Shown: positions 6,962 through 15,406 of the stretch, one piece after another
How positions within the stretch are numbered: position 1 is the first letter of the stretch
How the letters are laid out: each line of letters opens with the position of its first letter
Assembly: GCA_050250695.1 (NCBI GenBank)
Contig: JBFWOE010000001.1
Location: 12,786 to 76,785 of the forward strand
Length of the DNA: 64,000 nucleotides
DNA from: Ga0077527 sp050250695
Lineage (GTDB): Bacteria; Pseudomonadota; Gammaproteobacteria; Burkholderiales; SG8-41
Direction: 5' to 3'
Notes under the pieces: generated by a model
The model's input: only the letters and a program-made list of their open reading frames with translations
What the model was told of the DNA's origin: nothing
Databases searched by the model: none
Translations under genes and position numbers: made by a program

Positions 6962-8635
6962 TCAGCGGCCCAGTTCACGACGCGCAACCGACAGCTGAGC
7001 GGGATCCTTCGCATGCCGCAGCAGCCACTCGAACTGCGCGCGCGCGTCATCGCGCAGACCGGCACGAACCAGGGCAAGCCCGGCACGCAGCCTTGCGCCG
7101 GCGGCGGCCTCCGGCGCCGCAGCGCGCAACGCCGAGCGCAGGTAATAGTCGGCAGCCAGCAACGGCAGGTTGCCGGATTCGTAAACCTGCGCCATCCCGG
7201 CCAGCACGAAGTCTGCCTGTGTGCCGGCATGGGGCAACGCCGCTTCGTACAGCACGAGCGCGCCGTTGGCGAGGCCATGATCGGAAAACTGTCGGGCAAG
7301 CACCAGCCATTCCGGCAACAACGACGGTGGAATCGCCGGCCTGCCATCGGCAAGTTTTTTGGCCGCGTCCGTTGCCATGGCAGTACGGCCGGCGCGCAGC
7401 GCCAGTGCTGCCAGCCTGACTTCCCAGTTCAACAATGGCACGTCAATCGGCGCCGGAAGTCCGTTCCAGTAATCCGAGGCGCGCTCCGGATCATCCAGCT
7501 TCACGGCCAGTCCGCCCAGGATGTGCCGGGTTGATACCGTCAGCCTGCCCGCATCGCCCGGCCAGGCGGCAAACAGGCGCAGGGCCGTGCGCGGCAATCC
7601 GGCGGCTTGAAACGCCGCCGCAAGTTCCTCCTGCGCCCGCCGCCGCACGGGCTCGCTTTCGGCATGGCGCGCCAGAAATCCCAGATAGGCGCGGGCAGCC
7701 GCGGGCTCTCCGGCACGACGCTGCAACGCGAATTCCAGCCAGCCCGGCTCGTCCCCGGCAAGCAGTTGGTGGACGTTGGCATTGCCGCGGGCATAGCCGG
7801 CGTAATTTTCCCACAACCCGGGCGCAGCAGCCGCAGGTTGATCCCTGTAATTCAACAGGCGTTCGCGCGCTTCGATTTCCAGCGTTGGGGAAGGCTGCCG
7901 CGTCGCGGCATCGAGAATCACACGCAACCATTGCGGCTCATCGCCACGTGTCATTGCTGCCCGCGCCTGAGTTATGGCATCGGGAGCCTTGACCAGCCCG
8001 GTATGCAGGCGCAGGCGCAATTTCGCCGCACCGTGTTCGTCAAGCAGTCCCAGCAAGTTGACGGCTTCACCGGCAAGGCCGAGATCGAGGAGTGCGTTCA
8101 CGAATTCCGTCGCCGTCGCCGCATCCAGCGGCCGGTAGTCCTGCTGGAAGCGCAGCATGCTGCGATAGGCCTCGTCAGCCTTTCCTTCCCGGGCGTAACT
8201 GCGGATGACCAGCAGCCTCATCCGGCGGATAAGCGCAACATCGATGCCGTCGGTCCACAACGCGCGCGCAGCATGATCGCGCGCCGCCGCCGCCCGCCCC
8301 AGCACAAGCGCGGACTGCGCGGCCAGCACATGCAGCTCCACCCGTGCCGGTTCAGTCCATTTGCCGGGCATTGCCGCCTGCCTCATCAGTTCTTCGTGAC
8401 GGCCGGACTCAGCAAGCAATTGCAGCCGCAGGAGTTGCCATTCCGCCCAGCGCGGTCCGGCAGCATCGGCCGGTTGCAACATGTCGACACGCTGAAGTGC
8501 GAGCTGCAATGCACCAGACCGCGCGAGGCTGCGCGTGTTCTCAAGTCCGTCAGGAGCATCCGCGGCAAGGGCAGGCTGCACTGTCAGCAGGCTTCCGAGC
8601 GCGATCGCGGAGACAATGCGTCTGATGCTTGTCAT
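6962..8635 (-). CDS. Secreted TPR-like repeat protein of unknown function
   Basis: A 557-residue protein with a clear Sec signal peptide (MTSIRRIVSAIALG, hydrophobic core, cleavage near AALA/AD at about 25). The rest is almost entirely helical and rich in Ala/Leu with repeating pairs of helices such as YDSGNLPLLAADYYLRSALR-like units (here YESGNLPLLAADYYL), consistent with degenerate tetratricopeptide repeats. No catalytic domain is recognisable. Probable periplasmic or outer-membrane-associated scaffold. It stands alone between the GntR gene (convergent) and the rplS terminator; nothing ties it to either neighbour. Confidence 0.8.
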   Translation of the reverse strand: MTSIRRIVSAIALGSLLTVQPALAADAPDGLENTRSLARSGALQLALQRVDMLQPADAAGPRWAEWQLLRLQLLAESGRHEELMRQAAMPGKWTEPARVELHVLAAQSALVLGRAAAARDHAARALWTDGIDVALIRRMRLLVIRSYAREGKADEAYRSMLRFQQDYRPLDAATATEFVNALLDLGLAGEAVNLLGLLDEHGAAKLRLRLHTGLVKAPDAITQARAAMTRGDEPQWLRVILDAATRQPSPTLEIEARERLLNYRDQPAAAAPGLWENYAGYARGNANVHQLLAGDEPGWLEFALQRRAGEPAAARAYLGFLARHAESEPVRRRAQEELAAAFQAAGLPRTALRLFAAWPGDAGRLTVSTRHILGGLAVKLDDPERASDYWNGLPAPIDVPLLNWEVRLAALALRAGRTAMATDAAKKLADGRPAIPPSLLPEWLVLARQFSDHGLANGALVLYEAALPHAGTQADFVLAGMAQVYESGNLPLLAADYYLRSALRAAAPEAAAGARLRAGLALVRAGLRDDARAQFEWLLRHAKDPAQLSVARRELGR

Positions 8636-8693
8636 GAAGTCATTTTAGCGGGGGTCGGCGGAGCCCTCCAAAACGACCGGGCAGCCGGTAAAG

Positions 8694-8718
8694 AAAAAGG
8701 CGGCCGCAGCCGCCTTTT
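8694..8718 (-). terminator. Intrinsic terminator of the rpsP-rplS operon
   Basis: AAAAGGCGGC (minus strand, from 8718) pairs with GCCGCCTTTT around a TGCG loop: a 10-bp perfect stem ending in a run of T. It lies 19 bases after the rplS stop, in the expected place. Confidence 0.85.
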
Positions 8719-8736
8719 GCCCGGAATATCCGGTTC

Positions 8737-9156
8737 CTACTTCTCGGCGACTCCCGACTCGGCTTCAACGACCGTCTCGGCATCGGCGCCGGCAGCAACG
8801 TTGATGGTCAGCTTCTCCTTGATCCGCGCCGCCTTGCCCGACAGGCCACGCAGGTAATAGAGCTTCGCGCGTCCGACATCGCCGCGGCGCTTGATCTCGA
8901 TGCTCGCGATCGACGGTGAATAGGTCTGGAAGGTCCGCTCAACACCTTCGCCCGATGAAATCTTGCGCACGATGAACGAAGAGTTGATGCCGCGGTTACG
9001 CTTGGCAATGACCACTCCTTCGTAGGCCTGCACCCGCTTGCGTTCGCCCTCGACGACGTTGACGTTGACGATCACCGTGTCGCCGGTGACGAACTCCGGC
9101 ATCTTGCGCCCCAGACGCTTGATTTCTTCCTGCTCCAGCTGCTGTATGACGTTCAT
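8737..9156 (-). CDS. rplS: 50S ribosomal protein L19
   Basis: A 139-residue L19, slightly longer than the usual 115-130 because of an acidic, alanine-rich C-terminal tail. The core FVTGDTVIVNVNVVEGERKRVQAYEG, the SSFIVRKIS block and RRGDVGRAKLYYLRGL are family hallmarks; L19 sits at the 30S-50S interface. AAGGAG lies 8 bases before the ATG. It is the last gene of rpsP-rimM-trmD-rplS and is followed by a strong terminator. Confidence 0.98.
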   Translation of the reverse strand: MNVIQQLEQEEIKRLGRKMPEFVTGDTVIVNVNVVEGERKRVQAYEGVVIAKRNRGINSSFIVRKISSGEGVERTFQTYSPSIASIEIKRRGDVGRAKLYYLRGLSGKAARIKEKLTINVAAGADAETVVEAESGVAEK

Positions 9157-9204
9157 GTCCTGACTCCTTAAAACTTGTTGCGTGCGCCGTCATGGCGTCC
9201 GCGG

Positions 9205-9975
9205 TTAAGCCTTGCTGCTGCCTGCTGCCTGTTCCCGCCTGTACTCGTCAAGCAGAGCCTGTTCCTCGGCGGTCAGCTTGCGCCGTTCCATCAGATCCGG
9301 TCTGCGCAGCCACGTGCGCCCCAGCGCCTGCTTCAGCCGCCACCGCGCAATCGCGGCATGATTCCCTGAAAGCAGCACTGCCGGCACTGCCGCGCCCTCG
9401 TACACCTCCGGGCGCGTGTAATGCGGGCAATCCAGCAGTCCGTCGACGAATGAATCCTGACTCGCCGATTCGGCATCGCCCAGTGCCCCGGGCAATTGCC
9501 GCACTACGCAATCCATCACCACCATCGCGCCCAGTTCACCGCCACTCAGCACGTAGTCGCCGATGGAAATTTCCTCGACTGACATCTGCTCCAGCACACG
9601 CTCGTCGACACCTTCATAGCGCCCGGCCAGCAACACTATGCCTGCCTCACGCGCCAGTCCGGCCACTGTCGGATGATCCAGCGGCCGCCCCTGCGGCGTC
9701 AGGTGCATCAGCCTCGGCTCGGCGACACCTGCGCTGATCTGCCGCCGTTGCGCCGCCTGCAGCGCCTTGCCCACCGGTTCGGCCATCATCACCATCCCGG
9801 GACCGCCGCCATACGGGCGGTCATCCACGGTCCTATGCGCATTCACCGCAAAATCCCGCGGATTCCATGCCACGAACTGGTACAACCCCCGCTCGCGCGC
9901 CCTGCCGGTGACACCAAGTTCCGTCACCGCGTCGAACATCTCGGGGAACAGCGTGACTACATCGAACTGCAGCAT
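9205..9975 (-). CDS. trmD: tRNA (guanine-N1)-methyltransferase TrmD
   Basis: A 256-residue SPOUT methyltransferase that makes m1G37 in tRNAs and prevents frameshifting. It begins MLQFDVVTLFPEMF and contains the knot residues RYEGVDERV, EISIGDYVLSGGE and the catalytic-region DSF/PHYTRPEVYEG. The ATG at 9975 overlaps the rimM stop as TGATG, which fixes the start in preference to an in-frame ATG 18 bases upstream. Confidence 0.98.
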   Translation of the reverse strand: MLQFDVVTLFPEMFDAVTELGVTGRARERGLYQFVAWNPRDFAVNAHRTVDDRPYGGGPGMVMMAEPVGKALQAAQRRQISAGVAEPRLMHLTPQGRPLDHPTVAGLAREAGIVLLAGRYEGVDERVLEQMSVEEISIGDYVLSGGELGAMVVMDCVVRQLPGALGDAESASQDSFVDGLLDCPHYTRPEVYEGAAVPAVLLSGNHAAIARWRLKQALGRTWLRRPDLMERRKLTAEEQALLDEYRREQAAGSSKA

Positions 9976-10487
9976 CAGTAGTCCGCATCCCAATCCACTT
10001 CGATGACACCGTCCCGAAGATCCACTTTCATGATCACCGGCCCGATGAAAGGCAACAGCCGTTCGCGATCGCCATCCACCACCATCACATCGTTCGCACC
10101 GGTCTCGAACAGCCTCGAAACCGTGCCCAGCGTCACACCCTCGGCGTTGACCACCCTGAGCCCGATCAGGTCGGCCCAGTAATATTCACCAGCCGCCGGT
10201 TCCGGAAACCCGCTTCGCGAAACCGCGATGCGTTGTCCCTGCAGCGCAGCGGCTTCGTCCCGCCCTTCGACTCCGCCCAGTTTTGCAACCACAGCTGAGC
10301 CGTGGACCTTCGCCGACTCGACAACCCGCTCCTGCCATTCGCCTTCCCGGCCAACCTGCCAGGCTGCGTAGTCCAGCAAACCGTGCGGGGAACCGGTAAA
10401 GGGTTGTACCTTGATCCAGCCCTTGATCCCGTAGGGGGCGACTATGCGCCCCATTACCACCAGCTGCTCAGGCAGCTTTCTGCGCAC
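9975..10487 (-). CDS. rimM: Ribosome maturation factor RimM
   Basis: About 170 residues, with an N-terminal RimM domain (MGRIVAPYGIKGWIKVQPFT) and a C-terminal PRC-barrel (YYWADLIGLRVVN to LPFIGPVI). It helps assemble the 30S head around S19. The start is uncertain: the ATG at 10487 overlaps rpsP by 20 bases, while the ATG at 10454 or a GTG just before it would place the start right after the rpsP stop and at the conserved MGRI. It is translationally coupled to trmD through TGATG. Confidence 0.95.
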   Translation of the reverse strand: MRRKLPEQLVVMGRIVAPYGIKGWIKVQPFTGSPHGLLDYAAWQVGREGEWQERVVESAKVHGSAVVAKLGGVEGRDEAAALQGQRIAVSRSGFPEPAAGEYYWADLIGLRVVNAEGVTLGTVSRLFETGANDVMVVDGDRERLLPFIGPVIMKVDLRDGVIEVDWDADY

Positions 10488-10722
10488 CGGCCTGCTTGAC
10501 GAGCCGGGTCACCGTGTCTGACAGCAAGGCGCCCTTGCTTTGCCAGAACGCAACGCGTTCCCGATTGACGCGCAGACGCTCGCTGCCCTCGGGCGCCTTG
10601 GGATTGTAGAATCCGATACGCTCGATGAAGCGGCCGTCACGCGGAAATTGCGAGTCGGCAACCACGAGATTGAAGAACGGGCGCTTTTTTGCGCCCCCAC
10701 GTGCCAAACGGATGACTACCAT
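10468..10722 (-). CDS. rpsP: 30S ribosomal protein S16
   Basis: An 84-residue S16: MVVIRLARGGAKKRPFFNLV, then the RDGRFIERIGFYNP block and the DTVTRL helix, all diagnostic. First gene of the rpsP-rimM-trmD-rplS operon, with CAGGA upstream of the ATG and a candidate promoter about 40 bases further upstream. Confidence 0.98.
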   Translation of the reverse strand: MVVIRLARGGAKKRPFFNLVVADSQFPRDGRFIERIGFYNPKAPEGSERLRVNRERVAFWQSKGALLSDTVTRLVKQAGAQKAA

Positions 10723-10760
10723 GACGGATTCCTGTCGACCGAAAGAGTCGAAAGGGCCGG

Positions 10761-10790
10761 ATTTTACGCTAGTTTTTCACCCACACGCAA
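10761..10790 (-). promoter_or_regulatory. Candidate promoter of the rpsP operon
   Basis: On the minus strand TTGCGT (10785-10790) and TAAAAT (10761-10766) are separated by 18 bases. The -10 is a good match, the -35 moderate. The start of transcription would fall about 30 bases before rpsP. Confidence 0.45.
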
Positions 10791-10876
10791 CAATAGCGGT
10801 GCCACTCTCCAGTACCTGCATGAATCGACGCAATATCCCGGAACAAAAATAAATATTTGATTTTAAAGGATAAATT

Positions 10877-11728
10877 ATGCCTGACCCTGGTCTCTCACCC
10901 GCCGCACGCATCTCGGCCGCGCTGCAAACGCGTTACGGCGCTCGATACGCCGCCAGCGATGACCAGCCCGGAAGCGCCGATCTGGCGCGAATAGCGGAGC
11001 ACCGGTCCATCCGCCGTTATGCCGCGACTCCGGTGGACCCGGAACTGCTGCAGCTGCTGTTCGCCTGCGCACTGTCGGCGCCCAGCAAGAGCGACCTGCA
11101 ACAGGCTGACATCATCCATGTCGCCGATGCCGGCAAACGTGAACGCATAGTCGCCACCATTCCTGACATGAAATGGATACTGGACGCGCCGGTGTTCCTG
11201 GTGTTCTGCGGCAACAACCGCCGTATCCGTCACATCGGCACCTGGCGCGGCAAACCCTTCGCCAACGAACATCTGGATCACTTCATGAATGCTGCAGTCG
11301 ATGCCGGCATCGTGATGATGAATTTCATCCGTGCCGCCGAAGCCGCGGGCCTCGGCACCTGTCCGATCAGCGCGATCCGTAACGCGGCCGCCGCAAACAG
11401 CCGCGAGCTCGGGCTGCCCGATGGCGTGTTTCCGGTCGCGGGCCTTTGCGTGGGTTACCCCGCAACGCCAGGGCACATCAGCCCGCGCTTGCCGCTGGAA
11501 GTCACTGTGCATACCGACCGCTACGACGAATCCCGGCTGCGCGACCATGTCGATGCCTACGACCGCAGACGGCATGCGCACCATGCATACGCCAAGCAGC
11601 GCCGCGTGGCGCAGTTCGGCGAGTCGGAATTCTACGGCTGGTCGGAAGACAAGGCGCGGCAGTACGCAGCACCGGAACGCGCGGATTTCGGGGACTACAT
11701 CCGCAGCCAGGGATTCAGCCTGAAATAA
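10877..11728 (+). CDS. Nitroreductase-family flavoprotein
   Basis: A 283-residue FMN-dependent oxidoreductase. The HRSIRRYAATPVDPE motif near residue 42, the SAPSKSDLQ segment (about 68-76) and the C-terminal GLCVGYPA loop (about 190-197) match NfsA/NADPH-flavin oxidoreductases, which are longer than NfsB types, as here. It probably reduces nitroaromatics, quinones or flavins with NAD(P)H in the cytoplasm. AGGA lies 8 bases before the ATG, after an AT-rich leader. It stands between the rpsP operon (divergent) and ffh (convergent, 14 bases apart). Physiological substrate unknown. Confidence 0.88.
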   Translation: MPDPGLSPAARISAALQTRYGARYAASDDQPGSADLARIAEHRSIRRYAATPVDPELLQLLFACALSAPSKSDLQQADIIHVADAGKRERIVATIPDMKWILDAPVFLVFCGNNRRIRHIGTWRGKPFANEHLDHFMNAAVDAGIVMMNFIRAAEAAGLGTCPISAIRNAAAANSRELGLPDGVFPVAGLCVGYPATPGHISPRLPLEVTVHTDRYDESRLRDHVDAYDRRRHAHHAYAKQRRVAQFGESEFYGWSEDKARQYAAPERADFGDYIRSQGFSLK

Positions 11729-11742
11729 CCGGGCGGCGCCGT

Positions 11743-13095
11743 TCAGCGCATGCCCGGAAACATGCCTTTCATCGAGCGCATCATTTTTGCCATGCCGCCC
11801 TTGGCCACCATTTTCATCATTTTCTGGGTCTGCTCGAACTGGCTGAGCAGGCGGTTGACTTCCTGCACGCTGACGCCGGCGCCGGCGGCGATGCGCCGCT
11901 TGCGCGAAGCCTTGATCAGTTCGGGTTTCGCACGCTCGTAAGGCGTCATGGAGTTGATGATGCCTTCGAGCCTGCGGATGGCCTTGTCGTCCATCTGCGG
12001 CGCCGCCTGCGCGGCCTGCGCGAATTGAGCCGGCAGCTTGTCCATCAGCGCACCCACGCCGCCCATCTTGCGCATCTGCGCCACCTGCTGCTTGAAATCC
12101 TCCAGGTCGAATCCTTTGCCGCTCTTGACCTTGCGCGCGAGTTTTTCGGCCTCCGCGTGATCCACCGACTTCTGCACATCCTCGATCAGCGACAGCACGT
12201 CGCCCATGCCGAGAATGCGCGATGCCATGCGGTCGGGATGGAAAGCTTCGAGTCCGGTGAGTTTTTCACCGACGCCTGCGAACTTGACCGGTTTGCCGGT
12301 GACATGCCGAACCGACAGCGCTGCGCCGCCGCGCGCATCGCCGTCGAGTTTGGTCAGGATCACGCCGGTCAGCGGCAAAGCGTCACCAAACGCCTTGGCG
12401 ACGTTGACCGCATCCTGGCCCTGCATGGCGTCGACCACGAAGAGCGTTTCTACCGGATTCAGGGCCGCGTGCAGCGTGCGTATTTCCTGCATCATGGCCT
12501 CGTCGATCGCCAGCCGGCCGGCGGTATCGACAATCAGTACGTCGTGGAAATGCGTGCGCGCATGATGCAGCGCTGCCCGGGCAATTGCAGCCGGGCCGGT
12601 TTCCGCCGGCGCCTCATAAAAATCAGCATCGACCTGCGCCGAGAGCACTTTCAACTGCTCGATCGCCGCCGGGCGGTAGATGTCGCAACTGGCAAGCAAC
12701 ACTTTCTTGCGCTGTTCGGTGCGCAACCAGCGCGCCAGCTTGCCCGCGGTCGTGGTTTTGCCGGCCCCCTGCAGACCAGCCAGCAGGATGACCGCGGGTG
12801 GCTGTGCGGCGAGGTTCAGCGATTCGCTGCGCTCACCCATCAGCGCAACGAGTTCGCGATGCACGACGCCAACCAGCGCCTGGCCCGGGGTCAGGCTGCC
12901 GATGACCTCCTGGCCCACGGCCTTCCCGCGTACCCGGTCGATGAATTCACGCACCACTGGCAGCGCGACGTCGGCCTCGAGCAGCGCGACCCGCACTTCG
13001 CGCAGTGCATCCTGGATGTTGCTTTCGGTAAGGCGTGCTTCACCGCGCAGCGTCTTGACGACACGCGACAGCCGGCCGGTAAGGTTGTCAAACAT
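11743..13095 (-). CDS. ffh: Signal recognition particle protein Ffh
   Basis: A 450-residue SRP54 GTPase that binds 4.5S RNA and signal sequences and delivers nascent membrane proteins to FtsY. The N domain starts MFDNLTGRLSRVVKTLRGEARL, the G domain has GLQGAGKTTTAGKLA (P-loop), VDTAGR and TKLDGDARGG, and the methionine-rich M domain ends MAKMMRSMKGMFPGMR. The ATG at 13095 is preferred over an in-frame ATG at 13149 because it gives the canonical N-terminus and avoids running into the divergent gene; no clear Shine-Dalgarno precedes it. Confidence 0.98.
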   Translation of the reverse strand: MFDNLTGRLSRVVKTLRGEARLTESNIQDALREVRVALLEADVALPVVREFIDRVRGKAVGQEVIGSLTPGQALVGVVHRELVALMGERSESLNLAAQPPAVILLAGLQGAGKTTTAGKLARWLRTEQRKKVLLASCDIYRPAAIEQLKVLSAQVDADFYEAPAETGPAAIARAALHHARTHFHDVLIVDTAGRLAIDEAMMQEIRTLHAALNPVETLFVVDAMQGQDAVNVAKAFGDALPLTGVILTKLDGDARGGAALSVRHVTGKPVKFAGVGEKLTGLEAFHPDRMASRILGMGDVLSLIEDVQKSVDHAEAEKLARKVKSGKGFDLEDFKQQVAQMRKMGGVGALMDKLPAQFAQAAQAAPQMDDKAIRRLEGIINSMTPYERAKPELIKASRKRRIAAGAGVSVQEVNRLLSQFEQTQKMMKMVAKGGMAKMMRSMKGMFPGMR

Positions 13096-13123
13096 GGGTT
13101 GTGCGTTCGGGTAAACTTGAAAG

Positions 13124-13948
13124 ATGCAGGACATTTTACCGTATCTCATCAGCGCGCTTCTCTACGCGGTGATGGCGGTCTACTTCTGGCGACTGCACTG
13201 GTCGGCGACGGCACACGCGCCGGTCACTGCGCGATCCACTGCGGAACGCCTCGGCGTGCTGATCGCACTCGGTGTGCACACGGCCGTGCTGTTCGGCGCG
13301 ATGTTTTCCGGCAACACGATGCGCATCGGTGTCGGCGACGCCGTTTCCGCGATCCTGTGGCTGACCGTTCTGATTTACTGGTTGGGCAGCCTGTTCTACC
13401 GCCTGGAGGGACTGCAGGCGCTGATCATGCCGGCCGCCGCGCTCGCAACCCTGCTGCCGGCGCTGTTCCCCGCAGCTAGACCGCTGCCGAATACAGAACT
13501 GGTCGCCTTCAAGCTGCATCTGGTGATTTCGATGCTCGCCTACAGCCTGTTCACGATCGCGTCGCTGCACGTGCTGCTGATGGCGATGCTGGAACGGCGG
13601 CTGCACCAGGGCGTGCTGCCCGCCGGGCTGCAGAAACTGCCACCCCTGCTGACCATGGAAACGCTGCTGTTCCGCATCATCTGGGCGGGATTCGTCATGC
13701 TTTCGCTGACGCTGGCCAGCGGCGTGCTGTTTTCCGAGGAACTGTTCGGCAAGGCCGCGCGGCTCAACCACAAGACCATTTTCGGTTTCGTTTCCTGGCT
13801 GGTGTTCGGCGCCCTGCTGTTCGGCCGTCATTTTCACGGCTGGCGCGGACGCGTCGCCGTGCGCTGGACGCTTGCCGGTTTTCTGTTGCTGGTATTGGCC
13901 TATCTGGGCAGCAAGTTCGTGCTTGAAGTGCTGCTCGGCCGCGGCTGA
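13124..13948 (+). CDS. CcsA/YpjD-like cytochrome c assembly family membrane protein
   Basis: A 274-residue polytopic protein with about eight hydrophobic helices. HLVISMLAYSLFTIASLHVLLMAM and HKTIFGFVSWLVFGALLFGRH carry the conserved His pairs of the cytochrome C assembly/YpjD (CcsA-like) family. The tryptophan-rich WWD heme-handling loop of true CcsA/CcmC is not evident, so a direct role in heme delivery is unproven. In beta- and gammaproteobacteria this gene usually lies divergent from ffh and next to a CorC-type gene, exactly as here. Only 28 bases separate its ATG from that of ffh. Confidence 0.85.
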   Translation: MQDILPYLISALLYAVMAVYFWRLHWSATAHAPVTARSTAERLGVLIALGVHTAVLFGAMFSGNTMRIGVGDAVSAILWLTVLIYWLGSLFYRLEGLQALIMPAAALATLLPALFPAARPLPNTELVAFKLHLVISMLAYSLFTIASLHVLLMAMLERRLHQGVLPAGLQKLPPLLTMETLLFRIIWAGFVMLSLTLASGVLFSEELFGKAARLNHKTIFGFVSWLVFGALLFGRHFHGWRGRVAVRWTLAGFLLLVLAYLGSKFVLEVLLGRG

Positions 13949-13998
13949 TACGGCCTGCGCCAACAACCATCGTGCCGCTGCAGCCCTGAGGTGCCCAT

Positions 13999-15285
13999 AT
14001 GGAAGTACTGATACTTGTCTGCCTGATCCTGCTCAACGGGGCGTTCGCCATGTCGGAGGTCGCGTTGCTGACCGCGCGGCAGTCCAAGCTCGCCACTCTT
14101 GCACAAAGGGGTGACAAACTTGCCGCCGCAGCGGTCAAGCTCAGCGCGGAACCGACGCGATTCCTGTCGACGGTACAGATCGGAATTACCTCGATCGGCC
14201 TGCTCAACGGCATCGTCGGCGAAGCCATACTCGCAGAACCTTTTGCGGCATGGCTGCGCTTGCAGGGCATGGAAGTCAAGCTCAGCAACATAATCGCCAC
14301 GGCGGTCGTCGTCGTCGGCGTCACCTATTTTTCCATTGTCGTCGGCGAAATCGTACCCAAGCGGCTGGGTCAGCACAGCGCGGAAAACATTTCGCGTTTT
14401 GTATCGTGGCCCATGCGCGGCCTGGCATTCATCACCGCGCCTTTCGTCCAGCTGCTGACGGTTTCCACGGACGCGGTACTGCGGGTGGCACTCAAGGTCC
14501 TGCGAATGCAGCCGGCCGATTCGGGTGCGCAGCCGCTGTCCATCGACGAGATCCGCACCATCGTGCTCGAATCATCGAACGTCCTGCCGAAAAAACATGC
14601 CTCGGTATTGCTCAACCTGCTGGAGATCGGCGCCAGCACCGTCGACGACATCATGGTGCCGCGCAACCAGATCGAGGGCGTCGACATCGACCTGCCGATC
14701 GAAGACCTGGCGCAACAGTTGTCCACGGCGCACCACCGCCGGGTCGTGGTCTACCAGGATCAGCTGGATAACGTAATCGGCACGTTGCGCGTGCGGCACG
14801 TGCTGACACTGATCCAGCGCGAAGAACTGACCCGGGAGAGCCTGCAGGAGCTGGTGCGGGAACCCTATTTCGTCCCTTCCGCCACACCGCTGCTGTCGCA
14901 GATCCAGAATTTCCAGGAGCACGAGGATCGTGTCAGCCTGGTGGTGGACGAATACGGCGAGATCATGGGCCTGGTCACCCTCGAGGACATCCTTGAGGAA
15001 ATCATCGGTGAGTTCACCACGCAGTCGCCGCTGACTGCTCGCGGGCTGCACCGGCAGCCGGACGGCAGCTACGTGGTCGAGGGCAGCATCCTGTTGCGCG
15101 AACTCAACCGCAAGCTCGGCTTCAGTTTCCCGCTGGACGGTCCGAAGACCCTGAACGGGCTGATACTCGAGCATCTGCAGGACATCCCGGAGCCTAATAC
15201 CAGCGTGCGGATTGCGGGCCATCCGCTGGAAATCGTCCAGACCCAAGACCGGGTGATCAAAAGCGTCAGGTTACTGGCACCCTGA
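13999..15285 (+). CDS. CNNM/CorC-type membrane protein (DUF21-CBS-CorC_HlyC)
   Basis: A 428-residue inner-membrane protein. Residues 1-185 form the DUF21/CNNM transmembrane domain (NGAFAMSEVALLTARQSKL, then GEIVPKRLGQ). Residues 200-325 hold a CBS pair (DDIMVPRNQIEGVD, LVVDEYGEIMGLVTLEDILEEI) and 335-425 the CorC_HlyC domain. The family is linked to Mg/Co transport and often mis-called hemolysin. GAGGTG sits 6 bases before the ATG. It follows the CcsA-like gene by 50 bases on the same strand. Confidence 0.93.
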   Translation: MEVLILVCLILLNGAFAMSEVALLTARQSKLATLAQRGDKLAAAAVKLSAEPTRFLSTVQIGITSIGLLNGIVGEAILAEPFAAWLRLQGMEVKLSNIIATAVVVVGVTYFSIVVGEIVPKRLGQHSAENISRFVSWPMRGLAFITAPFVQLLTVSTDAVLRVALKVLRMQPADSGAQPLSIDEIRTIVLESSNVLPKKHASVLLNLLEIGASTVDDIMVPRNQIEGVDIDLPIEDLAQQLSTAHHRRVVVYQDQLDNVIGTLRVRHVLTLIQREELTRESLQELVREPYFVPSATPLLSQIQNFQEHEDRVSLVVDEYGEIMGLVTLEDILEEIIGEFTTQSPLTARGLHRQPDGSYVVEGSILLRELNRKLGFSFPLDGPKTLNGLILEHLQDIPEPNTSVRIAGHPLEIVQTQDRVIKSVRLLAP

Positions 15286-15406
15286 GCCGGTCGCAGGGCC
15301 ATCACCCACCGTGGAATGCAGCCTTTACAAAGGCCTGCAGGAAAGGCATTATTCCCCGATGGCCAATCGTAACTTATTGGTTCATTGAGAGATTTTGGAG
15401 GCCCGA

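Noticed and set aside
11446..13479. 677-codon plus-strand open frame over the nitroreductase end, ffh and the CcsA-like start
   Set aside because: Spans three confirmed genes in other frames and has shadow-type composition.
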